In this document: positions 1-10,732 of the stretch, piece by piece
Layout: each line of letters starts with the position of its first letter
How positions within the stretch are numbered: position 1 is the first letter of the stretch
Source of the DNA: Histomonas meleagridis
Lineage: Eukaryota > Parabasalia > Tritrichomonadida > Dientamoebidae
Direction of reading: 5' to 3'
NCBI GenBank assembly: GCA_020186115.1
Contig: WSYJ01000182.1
Span: 124,001-188,000 of the forward strand
Length of the DNA: 64,000 bases
The notes under the pieces: model-generated
What the model saw: only the letters and a program-made list of their open reading frames with translations
What the model was told of the DNA's origin: nothing
Databases searched by the model: none
Translations under genes and position numbers: made by a program

Positions 1-295
1 GCATCTGATTTAAATCGTTGACAAAATAACGCGACATGCTTATAGGGTTTTTACTTTTTGGTACTGTAATAATGAGAAACATCATCTTATTTATGATTTT
101 ATTGTCATCTGTTGTTTTATTTGGAAGGCCACTTGGAATGTTGTTTGCTAAGACGTTGGTATTAAATCGAATTCCTTGAGATATTGTTTTGAGATTTAAA
201 AAAGCAATCAGATATAAAATTGTAAATCCTACCAATAATACGACCTGAATACAGGAGTGATTTCCACTTTGGTTTTCTTTGACATTTTGTGACAT
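1..295 (-). CDS. N-terminal part of a type II membrane protein, cut by the window edge
   Basis: The minus strand is open from an ATG at 295 to the window edge (98 codons) and has a stop codon directly before that ATG, so the start is well fixed. The protein begins with about 15 polar residues, then one hydrophobic segment (about residues 17-35), then a lumenal or extracellular-looking stretch with an NKT sequon. A short beta-like segment, FLIITVPKSKNP, follows at about residue 72. This layout fits a signal-anchored Golgi enzyme such as a glycosyltransferase, but too little is present to name a family; that is an inference only. The catalytic part lies outside the window. Confidence 0.6.
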   Translation of the reverse strand, partial: MSQNVKENQSGNHSCIQVVLLVGFTILYLIAFLNLKTISQGIRFNTNVLANNIPSGLPNKTTDDNKIINKMMFLIITVPKSKNPISMSRYFVNDLNQM

Positions 296-684
296 CTATG
301 TGGGGTTGGAAGCAATTTAGTTCTGCCTCGCAAAGGAATTAACGTTCAAATAACGGTCGCGTATGCGTTTCTGTGGCGAATTTACATCAAAATTGAAAAA
401 ATTTTATGTGTAAGCATCATAATTGTTGGAACGATTATAAAAGACTTTGATTGGAACTTCCAATCATTGGAAGTTCAAATTAAAGGTAATTTTTATTGAG
501 CATTAATAAAATCGTTATCAGATATATTAGAATGATTTGTTTTCCTCCATAAAGAAAAAAATCAACAATACTTTACACCAAATTTATTGGGATAAATTTT
601 TATTTTCAAGAGTAATCAAAAACAAACAAAAGGTTTTTTCAATATTCTCATAAAAGAAAAAAAGAAAACCTGATAATTAAAAAA
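296..684. other. Intergenic, AT-rich
   Basis: This stretch lies between the start of the left-edge gene and the 3' end of tRNA-Lys. I see no open frame or RNA fold. It should carry the promoter of the left-edge gene. Confidence 0.5.
679..684 (-). terminator. RNA polymerase III T-run after tRNA-Lys
   Basis: Six A residues on the plus strand (six T on the minus strand) follow the tRNA-Lys 3' end directly. This is the usual Pol III stop signal. Confidence 0.7.
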
Positions 685-757
685 GCCACCGGCGGGACTC
701 GAACCCGCAACCCCAAGATTAAGAGTCTTATGCTCTAGCCGATTGAGCTACGATGGC
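685..757 (-). tRNA. tRNA-Lys (anticodon CTT)
   Basis: The 73-nt minus-strand sequence folds as a cloverleaf. The acceptor stem is GCCATCG with CGGTGGC, the D stem is GCTC with GAGC, and the anticodon stem is TAAGA with TCTTG around a CTCTTAA loop. The T arm carries GGTTCGAGTCC. The anticodon CTT (plus-strand positions 721-723) reads AAG lysine codons. There is no intron and no encoded CCA. A T-run terminator follows. Confidence 0.95.
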
Positions 758-1396
758 AACATGATGAAATATGATTTATAATAAATTTGATGCAATAATT
801 GTAAGTTAGTCATTTTAGATATGTTTATATTGGTAACAATAATTGAAAGTGTCTTATTTTCATTATGTACTTCTTAAATAAATATTACAATTCCAAGTAG
901 TGTTTGTTGTATACAACAACATAAAACTTATAATGCTAACATAATGAAATAATTATCCAAATAAACCTAAGACTTTTATTTCTTTATTAAATATATTACG
1001 AAAAATTAATAATGAATTAAAAAAAATTTTGAAACTATGGTATAACTCAGAACAATCATCACCACTGCATTCAGTTGTTTATGTTTGGGAAGGGTTTGTT
1101 TGAGCAGTTTTAATCACTTTTTGATATGAACGAGATTTTGGACTTCAATTTTGATTTTTTCATTTAATACCAAGTATTAAATTTAATTATACATAAATTT
1201 ATACCAAATGATTTATTATATTTATAACTACCCAAGCAATACACCAATAAATTTTCGATTATGAAAATATTTTGATTTTGATTTTTCAGAGCATTGAAAA
1301 TTTGAGTGATTAATCACTTAAATAAGATTTTATTTAAATATTCTATATTCATGACGGTTAAATGATTAAAATTCACATCACAAAAATATTTGCGTG
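758..1396. other. Intergenic, promoter of the Myb gene at its right end
   Basis: No gene is visible. The last 50 bases hold likely promoter parts for the Myb gene: GACGGTTAA near 1354 and an initiator-like TCACAT near 1373, about 22 bases before the ATG at 1397. Confidence 0.5.
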
Positions 1397-1978
1397 ATGG
1401 AAAGAGATCCTAACCAAACTGAAAGTTGTGCCAACAATGTGCCACAACCAACGGGAACAATAGTCATGAGAAATAATTGGACACCTAATGAAACTAAGCG
1501 CTTAAAAGATGCAGTTCAAATCTTCGGAACAATCTGGGATAAGGTAGCACAATACGTCGGAAGTCGAACTCCAAAGCAATGTTATGAACATTGGGAACAA
1601 GTTTGTAAACCAGGCATAAATAATGGAGAATGGACGCCAGAAGAAGACAGAATTCTTTTTGAAATGTTTTTATATTATCCAAGACAATGGAAAAAAATTG
1701 CAACATTTCTTCCTGGCCGCACAAATCAAGCAGTTAGGAACAGGTACGATAAATCTACTTCATCTGCAAATCGAAGAATCAAGAATGCTATGGACCAAAA
1801 TCATCCAAATACAGCTCCTGATATGCCAATATTTGTCATGCAGCCAACAATAAGACCCATAAATTTAACGTTTGATCATAATCAACCACAACTCAGTTAT
1901 TTTGATGAAAATTTCCAAGAAAATGAAGAAGAATACAATTATAATCTTTTCGATCACAATAATGACGAAGATTGGTAA
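1397..1978 (+). CDS. R2R3 Myb-like DNA-binding protein
   Basis: This 193-residue protein has two Myb repeats: R2 at about residues 28-70 (W28, W47, W66; core SRTPKQC) and R3 at about 79-118 (W79, W98, Y117; core LPGRTNQAVRNRY). Both have the helix-turn-helix spacing of the family, and the third aromatic of R3 is Tyr. The C-terminal 70 residues are polar and acidic and may be an activation or interaction region. Small two-repeat Mybs form a large family in trichomonads, and some bind core promoter or Myb-recognition elements. The frame extends 3 bases upstream to a GTG, but the ATG at 1397 lies 22 bases after an initiator-like TCACAT and is the natural start. The target genes are unknown. Confidence 0.9.
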   Translation: MERDPNQTESCANNVPQPTGTIVMRNNWTPNETKRLKDAVQIFGTIWDKVAQYVGSRTPKQCYEHWEQVCKPGINNGEWTPEEDRILFEMFLYYPRQWKKIATFLPGRTNQAVRNRYDKSTSSANRRIKNAMDQNHPNTAPDMPIFVMQPTIRPINLTFDHNQPQLSYFDENFQENEEEYNYNLFDHNNDEDW

Positions 1979-3992
1979 TAATTTTGATATTATTGGTTCA
2001 AATGCCTAATAATTCAAACATTGGTCTATCTAAGTAAATCAAGACTTTTTATTTGGTATTTTCAGATTTCATCAAACTTCAAATCTTACAATATTTTTTC
2101 AACGATAATTTCATGTTAATAATGACATCGGTAGTAAATTACAAAAATGCTCTCGTCATCTAATTTTGATTGTTCAATTATTCCAAATTCGATACGATTT
2201 CGACCATATTTTTTCGGGGATTTTGAATGTTTTCCTATATAGCGATATTGTATGTTACATATGTTCATTATCTTGTATCTTTTTTATTAAAATTTTCGAT
2301 AAAAAGTGGGATTACATCATGAAAAAACGACTTTTCCAATAATTCATTGTTTGAAAAAGTTATAAAAATGCCACAATAAAAACAATGTATACATTTGAAA
2401 TTTCAGTGCACTATAAAAAGTTGCATTTGAATAATTTTATTTGTTCAAACGTTCTAAGACTCAGAATTATTTCAAATAGTTTGTTCATTATTTTGATGAT
2501 ATTATGATCGTGTTTGTTAATTTGTGATCTGTTTTTATCTGAGCCAAAGTTTGATCAGATATCGATAGCATTGCTTCTTAGAATATATATATTTTGAGTT
2601 GATATCTTTATCTACATTATCTGGATTTAATATATAAAAACAAATGATCGATTCATAATATTTTGATTTGAGGATATCGATATAAATCGTCGTGAGACAT
2701 CTGTCGATATTGATTCTTTTTTATTTTTTTTATTATGAATATAGAGTAATTCTTGAATTTATTTGTTCGATAATATTAGAAAATAAGGTGAAGTTCACTA
2801 TAGAACAACATAAATTCATATATTTTCATTATGTTTTAATAATGAATTAATGAAGATTAGCAATTTTAAACTCTTTTCTCACAATGCATCTTTAATGTAA
2901 GCCTTTAAGGGTTGCGACCAAGTACGATCAAAATCAACTTTTTCAATACTTTCGAAAAAACATGTTTTTGTATATCATATATCTCCATGTATATAATAAA
3001 TTTTAAAATATCTTGTTGACCCAGAAAATAATATCACATGGACTTTAAGTTTATTATGTTGTTTCCGAAAAAAGGAAGAAAAAATAAATTAATACGAAAT
3101 TAATCAATATAATATATAAATCAAATTATTGTAATTTTTTGATACAAGCATAATATGGTATTATGTTTTATAGTGCTAGAAATCAAATAAATTAAAACAA
3201 AATCAAGAAATTCACAAAACGAAATGAAAAAAATTAAGTAAGTTTGTTCAAAGTCAAAATATCCCGATGATATTGAATGGTTTATAATATCATATTAAAA
3301 GATTCTGACAAAATAAACACAAAAAAGTTGATAATTTTCGACTGAAAAAATCAATATTTTAAATATTGAAACATAAGAGAAAAAAAATGAATCTTATTAA
3401 CCACTAAGGAAAAATTATAAAATATGAAACAATTTCCACATTAATTCATATATGATATTTAAACGTGATGACATTGATTTTCAAAGATATTTAATGTTGG
3501 TTAAATTTCATTGGATATTTTGAAGTATCAATAATATTTATTCAGTTTTTTCTGATTTTTTGATTATTTCGATACACATAAAAAAATGTATTTATATTTT
3601 AAAATTTTTATATTCATATTTATATATTAATTTGATACAATGTTCATTAGTTTTATATCTATATTATATAAAACTATTTATAGATGAATTTTTTTTATTA
3701 GACGATTTTAGTGATTATTGTGTGAAATTAATAAAATATCCACTCTTTTTTGCGCTGTATAATATAATGAAGAATTTCATATATACCATATAATAGTTCT
3801 TTATATGAGGATATGGGGAAATTTTTTCAATTTTTTTAAAGCACTATGTGTAATGAGATATACTCGATATAAAAAATTACCGCGCAATAAACTTCAGAAA
3901 ATTGAGAACCCCTTAACGTACAGGAATTTTACGAATTTATAATAATTGTGTCGATCTGTTTAACGGTCATCTGGGCGCCCTTAAGAAGTAAA
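1979..3992. other. Long AT-rich intergenic region
   Basis: I find no credible gene in about 2 kb. The 77-codon open frame at 3560-3793 is Ile/Tyr/Phe/Leu-rich, as expected from random AT-rich DNA. At the right end, TAACGG at 3962-3966 lies about 27 bases before the CK2-like start and fits the Myb-site pattern seen before other genes here. Confidence 0.5.
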
Positions 3993-5009
3993 ATGGAATC
4001 TTCTTCTGAAGACAGAAGTGATCTGGATTCAAGTGGTGTCTTAATTCATGAATCTGAATTTTATAAAGATGCCCTTGTTAAGCTAGGTCCAAAATGGACT
4101 GATCTCATTCATTTTTACCCAGAATTTGGAACACCAGATCAATATACAATCAGAAAAAAAGTTGGAAGAGGAAGATTCTCAACAGTATATCTTGCTCACA
4201 ATGAAAAAGGAGAAAAAGTTGCCATTAAAGCACTTGTTCCAATTGACATTCGCAAATACATTAAAGAAATCAAAATCTTAAAAAACCTTTATGGTCATCC
4301 CAACATTGTCCGCCTTCTCGATCTAGTTCAAGATCCATGCACAAAGAGTTTTTCCTTTATCTTTGAATGGGTTGAAATTCAAAAATGGCGAGAAACCTAT
4401 TATTTGTTTACTTTAGATGACATCCGCTATTACATGCGTCAACTCCTTGAAGGTTTAGAGTATGCGCATAGCCATGGAATTATTCATCGTGACATTAAGC
4501 CAGCCAATATTGGAATTGATCTTAAGCGCCGAACTCTCAAAATACTTGATTGGGGTCTTGCAGAGTTTTATGTTCCAGGCAAACGTATTAATCCTCATGC
4601 TGGAACTCGTGCATATTTATCACCGGAGCAAATGATCGGATATCCATATCTTGATTATGCCGTTGACATATGGGCTGCAGGTTTAGTCTTTTCTATTATG
4701 CTTTTTAATCGTATAATTATTGAGCCGAAGAAGAATGCGTATGAGCAGCTGATTAACATGGGCTGTTTTATTGGCGGGAAAAAAGTTGTGAGTTTAGTTG
4801 CGGACTTTGAGTTGCCAATCGATAAGAGGCTGTATAAGGCGCTGCTTAAAGTTGAGGGATGCGGCCTCCAAAGATATATAGACACGGCCGATCAGGAGAA
4901 ATGCACGCCAGAGGCAATAGACTTGGTGTCGAAGATGCTGAAGGCAGACTTCAGATTTAGAATATCAGCTTCTGACGCATTGAAGCATCCGTTCTTTAAT
5001 AAGAAATGA
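3993..5009 (+). CDS. Casein kinase 2 alpha-like Ser/Thr protein kinase
   Basis: The 338-residue protein is almost entirely a kinase domain. It has a glycine loop VGRGRFSTVYLA (57-68), the ATP lysine in VAIK (K79), HRDIKPAN (165-172) and DWG in place of DFG (186-188). DWG and the N-terminal run leading to the glycine loop are typical of CK2 catalytic subunits, which phosphorylate acidic Ser/Thr sites. The activation segment reads HAGTRAYLSPEQ rather than the usual CK2 SRYFKGPEL, so the protein is divergent. Upstream in-frame codons back to a GTG at 3948 include no ATG, so M at 3993 is the start. The C-terminus ends with the conserved ISASDALKHPFF. A holoenzyme role is inference; no beta subunit is in the window. 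Confidence 0.88.
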   Translation: MESSSEDRSDLDSSGVLIHESEFYKDALVKLGPKWTDLIHFYPEFGTPDQYTIRKKVGRGRFSTVYLAHNEKGEKVAIKALVPIDIRKYIKEIKILKNLYGHPNIVRLLDLVQDPCTKSFSFIFEWVEIQKWRETYYLFTLDDIRYYMRQLLEGLEYAHSHGIIHRDIKPANIGIDLKRRTLKILDWGLAEFYVPGKRINPHAGTRAYLSPEQMIGYPYLDYAVDIWAAGLVFSIMLFNRIIIEPKKNAYEQLINMGCFIGGKKVVSLVADFELPIDKRLYKALLKVEGCGLQRYIDTADQEKCTPEAIDLVSKMLKADFRFRISASDALKHPFFNKK

Positions 5010-5265
5010 TAAATGTTTGATATGAAGAAATGTAAAAATTAAATAAAAATTGAGATTAAGATCACTTTAATAAAGTAATTTAAATGGTTTGAACCATATA
5101 AATTGATATCGTCATTAAAATGTTTTATTTATACATAAGCTTTTGTCAAATAATTTATTGTATCCATAATAAATGAAGTAATACATCATTTAAGTTGTAG
5201 AAATGAAAATTTGAATTTGGGATTGTTAAATTTTTAAAGTTTACATCACAAAAAACATAAACAGA

Positions 5266-5560
5266 AAGAGAAATTGAAAATATTAGCTTAAATGAAGCAG
5301 TTAAAATTTAAGGAAGACAATGGAAGCAAAGTGTTACAATACTCACTTCCTCTCCAAATGATGTGAAAAGTTAAAACAAAAATTTTCTCACTTGTTGAAT
5401 ATATATTGTTAACAATAAGCCAAAACAAAATAATGACTTACTTCTAAATTATGTTCAAATAATAACAGAGTTAGAATTAATCAATAACATGTGTCTCATG
5501 TGGTTGAGATAGTAAAGAAAGCAAATGGTGGATAATGTTTAATTGGATTTTAGCCTTTTC
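5266..5560 (+). pseudogene. Decayed Myb-repeat gene
   Basis: The plus strand reads ISLNEAVKI, a stop, then GRQWKQSVTILTSSPNDVK from about 5280, which matches the first half of a Myb repeat (compare LKDAVQIFG..WDKV..SRTPKQC in the intact gene at 1397). Further on, DLLLNYVQ near 5440 resembles the start of the next repeat, and KWWIMFNWILAF near 5525 resembles its second helix in a shifted frame. Several stops and frame changes break it. It is probably a dead member of the local Myb family. The match is by eye and could be weaker than it looks. Confidence 0.45.
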
Positions 5561-5850
5561 CAGGAAAAGGATATGTACACCAGAAGTTTCTACAAAACTT
5601 ATTAAAAGATGAATTGAAGAAACACTAAATTCAAAAAAATATATTTTAATTTGATTAATTTAATTTAATACTACTGATTCTTTAGTAATTAAACTCAAGC
5701 TCAAAAACATTAAAGAAAAGAATAAATTTTCTTTCCCTTTTTGCCATCAAAGCGATTAAAAATTATATCTTTAAAGTTTATTAAGTTAATAATCCAAAAA
5801 CAAATTTTTTCCGTTTTAATTTTATTTCGTAAATATGCAAAACATCAAAA

Positions 5851-6579
5851 TCAGCCATGATTCAAGAATGGAATTCTCTTCTCGCCCATAACCAAACAGT
5901 GGTTCTTTAAATCGATTACCGCCTGGTTCTTTGTCATCCAGTCCACTCCGAGGATGCAGTGATCGAGCGGACCTTCCATTACGGTGAACGGATTTGTCCA
6001 TACCCAGTCATCTACCTGTACCTGAAGAGAGTGGATTCGACCTATTGTTGTTTGAGCACCAACTCCAATGCAAACGGATTGGAAACGGCGATCAATAAGA
6101 TAATCAACATGACATTGTTGTGCAATGGTAAGAGGGAGAATAGAAACTTGTGCGCCAGTATCAATAAGGGCTCTAACAGGTTCATTGTTAATTTTACATG
6201 AAATGAATAATAATGAATATGATACAAAATGTTCTGGATTGTTTTGAATTGCATATTCATAATTGTCATGAATACGTTGTTGTTGAATTTGCTGCATAAT
6301 ACGCCGTTGTTCATCAGCATTAAACATTGATTCAAGAAATTGATCACTTGAATCAGGATTTTCAAGTGTTGCAGTAAAGTATAATATTTTTCCTAAATTG
6401 AGACTCGAAATTTGTGTTTCTGGTGGGATTATTTTGTCGTCAACAGTAATGGTGATTTTCTCCGGTGGATGATTTGTAACAGACGAAACCATGGCAATTA
6501 ATAGTGAGATTGTGGCATCTTCTTCAATTTCTATTTCAAGTGGTTCTTCTTGTCCTTGAACTTTTACAAATAAAATCAT
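5851..6579 (-). CDS. DDI1-like ubiquitin-receptor aspartic protease
   Basis: This 242-residue protein has an N-terminal ubiquitin-like fold (about 1-72) and a retroviral-type aspartic protease domain (about 122-242). The catalytic motif is ALIDTGAQ with Asp140. The following IDRRFQSVCIGVGAQ, ILGVDWM and AVIDLKNHCL segments match the Ddi1/DDI2 protease core. Ddi1 proteins act as dimers, bind ubiquitylated substrates at the proteasome and cleave highly ubiquitylated proteins. No UBA domain follows, so the protein ends soon after the protease, as in other short protist forms. The Myb-type motif AACGGTT lies 17-23 bases before the start on the coding strand. Confidence 0.9.
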   Translation of the reverse strand: MILFVKVQGQEEPLEIEIEEDATISLLIAMVSSVTNHPPEKITITVDDKIIPPETQISSLNLGKILYFTATLENPDSSDQFLESMFNADEQRRIMQQIQQQRIHDNYEYAIQNNPEHFVSYSLLFISCKINNEPVRALIDTGAQVSILPLTIAQQCHVDYLIDRRFQSVCIGVGAQTTIGRIHSLQVQVDDWVWTNPFTVMEGPLDHCILGVDWMTKNQAVIDLKNHCLVMGEKRIPFLNHG

Positions 6580-6595
6580 TTATAAAAATAGCAAA

Positions 6596-6602
6596 AACCG
6601 TT
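6596..6602 (-). promoter_or_regulatory. Myb-type motif AACGGTT before the DDI1-like gene
   Basis: AACGGTT on the minus strand ends 17 bases before the DDI1-like ATG. It matches the animal Myb site YAACGG, and the same word recurs before other starts in this window. Function is inferred from position only. Confidence 0.45.
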
Positions 6603-7298
6603 CGGCCAACTATACGTGTGTAACGTATTGAAAAAACATTTTTTTAATGTTTTACATGTACGATACAACTTTTTGATAATAGAATTTGAACCAAAATTTT
6701 GAAATTGAATTACACTTTTTTGTATCACTTCCCAAAAAAGTTAACTTAAATCAAAACAATGGGAAACACTCTTGCCACACAAAATTAAATATAGATAAAG
6801 AGAATGTTTCCATAAAGTAAATGTAATAGTTGACAAATTTGATAAAATTAAAATAATGTCAATTAATAATATTGTAATTCAACTGTTATATTTTTGTTTA
6901 TGATGCAAATAAAAGAAAATGTTTTTAGTTTTTTTTTAAAGAAATTGAAATGTTTGATAAAAACAAAAAAATTAAGAAGAATCAACAAAAGCAAGAACAA
7001 AGAATTCATTTTTTACACATTTCTTTTCATATTATGAAATTCAAGAAAAGCAATGATTTTTATGATAGCACCATTAAAAATTGTCATGAGACAAAAAATG
7101 AATCGGAAAATCAACTACTAAGAGGCACAATTAATAACAAAAGAAAAAGCCATTCAATATTTCATCAACTTGAAGTAAATATACCAAATTTTTACTATAA
7201 CATCAAAAAAAAGCAATATTGGTATAAACACAATCTCATTAATAACCAACTTAAAAGATTACAATATAATAAAACATTTATTTTATTTATATCACATT
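6603..7298. other. Intergenic, no convincing gene
   Basis: A 130-codon open frame at 6950-7342 (plus) is rich in Lys, Asn, His and Phe and runs into the 3' end of the importin-like gene on the other strand. It has no recognisable motif, so I do not call it a gene. Confidence 0.5.
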
Positions 7299-8828
7299 TC
7301 AAAATATTTCATCAGTTTCATCTTCATTTTCATCACTCATAATCTCGTTTAACAAATAAGAAGCTTTCCTCATTATTTCACCATTAGTATTTGCACATAT
7401 TTCGTGAAGGCTATTAATCAATTCATCTTTCTTTAATTTCTCAACAAACTCATCTCCAAGTGATTGCGAAAGCTCAATAAAAAGGCACAAAATCGGCTCA
7501 AGAAGTTCTGTGGAACCAGTTTCGCCATTTTCCAAAAAATCAAAAAATGTTAAAATTAATTCATCAGAAATCAATTGCAACTTATTCGAACAGTAGTCCA
7601 AAATGTTAATCAAAAACCAACAAGACTCATTTTTAACGTTAAATGTCGAATCATTAACTAAGTTGATAAGAGAGTCAACAAATCTTGCATCAGAACATTC
7701 TAAAATTACGTTTTCAAATGTAGATGATGCATTTACTAAAAAACGAGATGTTGCAAATTGAACATCAGGCGGTGAATTAAACAAAATATGATAACTTGAA
7801 TGAAATACATCACACTTCATCATAAAGTTTTGATATTGTGACCCTGTATAATATGTAATATGTGTCAAAATCGTCATGATTTGAATAATAATTTCTTGAT
7901 TTTGAATGTGAATCCACTTTTTGATAAAGTCACTGAAATATTTGAACGAGACAATTGAATGGACATTTTCTTCACAAAAAATGGATAATTCTGATATAAC
8001 CGTAATCGCATATTCGGCGGTTTTTATGTCGTTTGATTCCAAAAAAAATGGTAAAATGTGATAGAGAGCTTTGTTAGAACGGAATTGATTCCCATACTTT
8101 AAGAAATGTGAAACTGTTAGAAGTACTTTTGGCGAAAATCCAACTATTTTACATGATTGAATCACTTCCGATCTTTGAGGAAGATCTCCTCCTTTTTGAA
8201 TATAACCAAAAGCAGAATAAACAGGATCATATCGAACAAATTTTAATATCGTATGTGCTATGTACTTGAAATTAATATCAGGAGAAGGAGGAAATCGAAG
8301 CAAATTTAAAATAGTTCCATAAAAATTAGAAGCAAACAAAAAAACGCGTTGTTGAAATCCAGAATATATGATACGCCTAATGAACTTCATTGATACGTGA
8401 ATCATTTTAGGGTCAGGGGATTGGAGATTGCGCAACAAAATAGGAATTATTCCTTTTGAAATTGTTAATATGGTAACATTTGCAACTGAAGTAGCAATTT
8501 TATATAGGTTGTAAAAGAGAAATGAATCGTTTGATTGATCTAAAATTAATAAAATTTGATCATATAAATCTGATTGAATAATGGCATAAAAAATTTGCGG
8601 ATTGCATCGATTAAAAACATCTTGTAATACCATACATAGTTTTTGTCTATTCTCTAAGTTTTCTTGGATTGCTTGATAAATATCTTCGTTCAATTGAAAA
8701 TTTTCGTTAATTTGGATATTAGCTTTCATTTGATTTATACCTAACTCTGCGTCGTCATGTTTTACTTCCTTTTGAAATCTGTTTTTCCGAAGTTCTGCAA
8801 GCCTTCCGGCTTTGAACTGCAACTTCAT
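7299..8828 (-). CDS. Importin-alpha-like ARM-repeat protein
   Basis: The 509-residue protein has a short basic N-terminus, GRLAELRKNRFQKEVK, at residues 8-23, which resembles an importin-beta-binding (IBB) segment. About 430 residues of ARM-type helical repeats follow (for example CWFLINILDYCSNKLQLI and YAITVISELSIFCEEN). The acidic tail ends DENEDETDEIF. This order of IBB, ARM solenoid and acidic C-terminus is that of importin alpha (karyopherin alpha), which carries proteins with nuclear localisation signals into the nucleus with importin beta. The ARM repeats are divergent, and I cannot see the full ladder of Trp/Asn cargo residues. Another ARM protein with a basic head is possible. Confidence 0.72.
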   Translation of the reverse strand: MKLQFKAGRLAELRKNRFQKEVKHDDAELGINQMKANIQINENFQLNEDIYQAIQENLENRQKLCMVLQDVFNRCNPQIFYAIIQSDLYDQILLILDQSNDSFLFYNLYKIATSVANVTILTISKGIIPILLRNLQSPDPKMIHVSMKFIRRIIYSGFQQRVFLFASNFYGTILNLLRFPPSPDINFKYIAHTILKFVRYDPVYSAFGYIQKGGDLPQRSEVIQSCKIVGFSPKVLLTVSHFLKYGNQFRSNKALYHILPFFLESNDIKTAEYAITVISELSIFCEENVHSIVSFKYFSDFIKKWIHIQNQEIIIQIMTILTHITYYTGSQYQNFMMKCDVFHSSYHILFNSPPDVQFATSRFLVNASSTFENVILECSDARFVDSLINLVNDSTFNVKNESCWFLINILDYCSNKLQLISDELILTFFDFLENGETGSTELLEPILCLFIELSQSLGDEFVEKLKKDELINSLHEICANTNGEIMRKASYLLNEIMSDENEDETDEIF

Positions 8829-9076
8829 GCTCAGACAAATAGAACGTTAAGCAGCAATTTTTTGTAAATAAGTAATATTGCAAAAGCACAATTCAATAAC
8901 ATTTGCTGACTGCTCCTTAAGTCTATTCGTTTCATTTGAATTTTACTAAGATTTAATATGAAATGCAATATAACAAATTCTTTATTTAAATTAAATCGAT
9001 TCTATTTGCATATAAAGATGATTGGAAATAGAAAAATTATAAAATAAAAAAAGTAAAATTAATGCTATCAAATTGT

Positions 9077-10207
9077 TTAGAAGCACTTGCGGTGGACAAT
9101 TCCTGGACCAGCTTCGTTGTATTCGTCACGTGTGATAACCATTTGTGGGAATGTTGCAAGGGAGGCAAGGATGGAACCACCGATCCAAACTGCGTACTTA
9201 CGTTCTGGTGGAGCGACGACTTTGATCTTCATTGTTGGTGGTGCGAGGCGAACCATTTCCTTCTCCATACGTTCTGGGAGACCTTCGAACATTGTGGTAC
9301 CACCGGAAAGAACAATGTTAGCGTAGAGATCCTTACGGACATCGATATCGCATGCCATGATGGAGTTGAAGAGGGTTTGGTCAATACCTTCGAATTCGAA
9401 GCCATTGAAGTGTGGCTTGAAAAGAAGTTCTGGGCACCTGAAGCGCTCGTTGGCGATGGTGATGACGTTGCCATCTGGAAGTGTGTATGAGATGTCGCAT
9501 TCGGATGTTGTGACGGCCTTGTTCATTTCTTCATCGAAATCAAGAGCAACATATGCGTGCTTCTCCTTAATATCACGAACAATTTCCTTTTCGGCGGATG
9601 TTGTGAAGGTGTAACCACGTTCGTTGAGGATCTTTTGGAGGTAGGCTGTGAGATCACGACCAGCAAGGTTGATACGCATGATGGCGTGTGGAAGGGAGTA
9701 ACCTTCGTAGATTGGAACTGTGTGGGAAACACCATCACCTGCATCGAAAACAATACCGGTTGTACGACCTGAGGAGTAAAGGGAAAGAACGGCTTGGATA
9801 CCAACATAGAATGCTGGAACGTTGAATGTTTCGAATTGGAGTTGGATCATCTTTTCACGGTTGGCCTTTGGGTTCATTGGGGCTTCTGTAAGAAGAACTG
9901 GATGTTCAGCTGGATCAACACGTAATTCGTTGTAGAATGTGTGGTGCCAGATCTTTTCCATATCGTCCCAGTTGGTAACGATACCGTGTTCAATTGGGTA
10001 CTTAAGGATGAGGATACCTGCCTTAGCGCATGCTTCATCACCAACATATGTATCCTTGTTTTGACCACCAGCAATTGTTTGGACATACTTTGGACGACCA
10101 ACAATTGATGGGAAAACTGAGCGTGGTGCTTCATCACCAGCGAAACCAGCCTTGCACATACCAGAACCATTATCGATAACTAATGTTTGGACTTCGTCTT
10201 CAGCCAT
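9077..10207 (-). CDS. Actin
   Basis: This is a full-length actin of 376 residues. The nucleotide-binding signatures [16 protein letters not shown] (10-25), [13 protein letters not shown] and [12 protein letters not shown] are all present, and the protein ends with the conserved HRKCF. Actin forms the filament network that drives shape change and adhesion. It pairs functionally with ARPC1 at 12337 and the CARMIL-like protein at 36480. Codons are richer in G and C at third positions than in neighbouring genes, as expected of a highly expressed gene. Just before the ATG the coding strand has TTCACTTCACTTTCATC, with several overlapping initiator-like TCA words. The stop is TAA followed by A. Confidence 0.98.
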   Translation of the reverse strand: MAEDEVQTLVIDNGSGMCKAGFAGDEAPRSVFPSIVGRPKYVQTIAGGQNKDTYVGDEACAKAGILILKYPIEHGIVTNWDDMEKIWHHTFYNELRVDPAEHPVLLTEAPMNPKANREKMIQLQFETFNVPAFYVGIQAVLSLYSSGRTTGIVFDAGDGVSHTVPIYEGYSLPHAIMRINLAGRDLTAYLQKILNERGYTFTTSAEKEIVRDIKEKHAYVALDFDEEMNKAVTTSECDISYTLPDGNVITIANERFRCPELLFKPHFNGFEFEGIDQTLFNSIMACDIDVRKDLYANIVLSGGTTMFEGLPERMEKEMVRLAPPTMKIKVVAPPERKYAVWIGGSILASLATFPQMVITRDEYNEAGPGIVHRKCF

Positions 10208-10732
10208 TAGATGAAAGTGAAGTGAACTCGTTTACATTTGATATTTGTCTATATTTTAGCGGACAATGTGATGTGAACTATTGGGGTACCTGACATTATC
10301 AAATAAACCATTCATTTTTGAAATAAATTTCGATAAGAAAATTTTTTCAATGGGAAATATGAAGATTGTCAAAAATTGAAAGCAATAAATTTATGGGTTG
10401 TTAATATGTCAGTAATGCATAATGTTATTTAATTTAATTTGAAGGAATTAATTAAAAATGTATTTTTTATAACTGTAATCTTTAAAAATTTAATTAGATC
10501 TAAAATCACAATTATTAAAATATTTAAAGTTTTTCTCATTTAACAATCTTAACAATTTTTTTATATGTTGGTGATATTTCTATGATGTTTTTGATTAAGT
10601 CTTTTTCATCTCGAAGGCTTTGTGCTTGTTCTTTTCCAGACAATTGGCAAAGGGAGATTTTGTTGCAACTGAAATTGGTTCAAAAAGTGAATACTTTACT
10701 ATCAAATTTTAGGTGGCCTGACTTCGTTTGAC
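10208..10732. other. Intergenic between actin and the membrane-protein gene
   Basis: The left part holds the actin promoter. The right part contains the gene-like minus-strand fragment listed at 10536-10681. An initiator-like TCAAATT lies about 25 bases before the ATG at 10733. Confidence 0.5.
10536..10681 (-). pseudogene. Possible 3' fragment of an unidentified gene
   Basis: The minus strand is open for about 47 codons with protein-like composition (SGKEQAQSLRDEKDLIKNII, ending KKIVKIVK and a stop). It has no start codon: an in-frame TGA lies directly before it. It could be the tail of a lost gene. The plus strand over the same bases is also open, so coding is uncertain. Confidence 0.25.

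Noticed and set aside
3560-3793. 77-codon Ile/Tyr/Phe/Leu-rich frame
   Set aside because: Composition is as expected by chance from AT-rich DNA; no initiator or motif near it.
6950-7342. 130-codon Lys/Asn/His-rich frame
   Set aside because: It overlaps the importin-like gene end, has no motif, and its composition is that of random AT-rich DNA.
9062-9490. Open frame opposite actin
   Set aside because: It is an antisense shadow of a highly biased coding sequence; actin on the other strand is certain.
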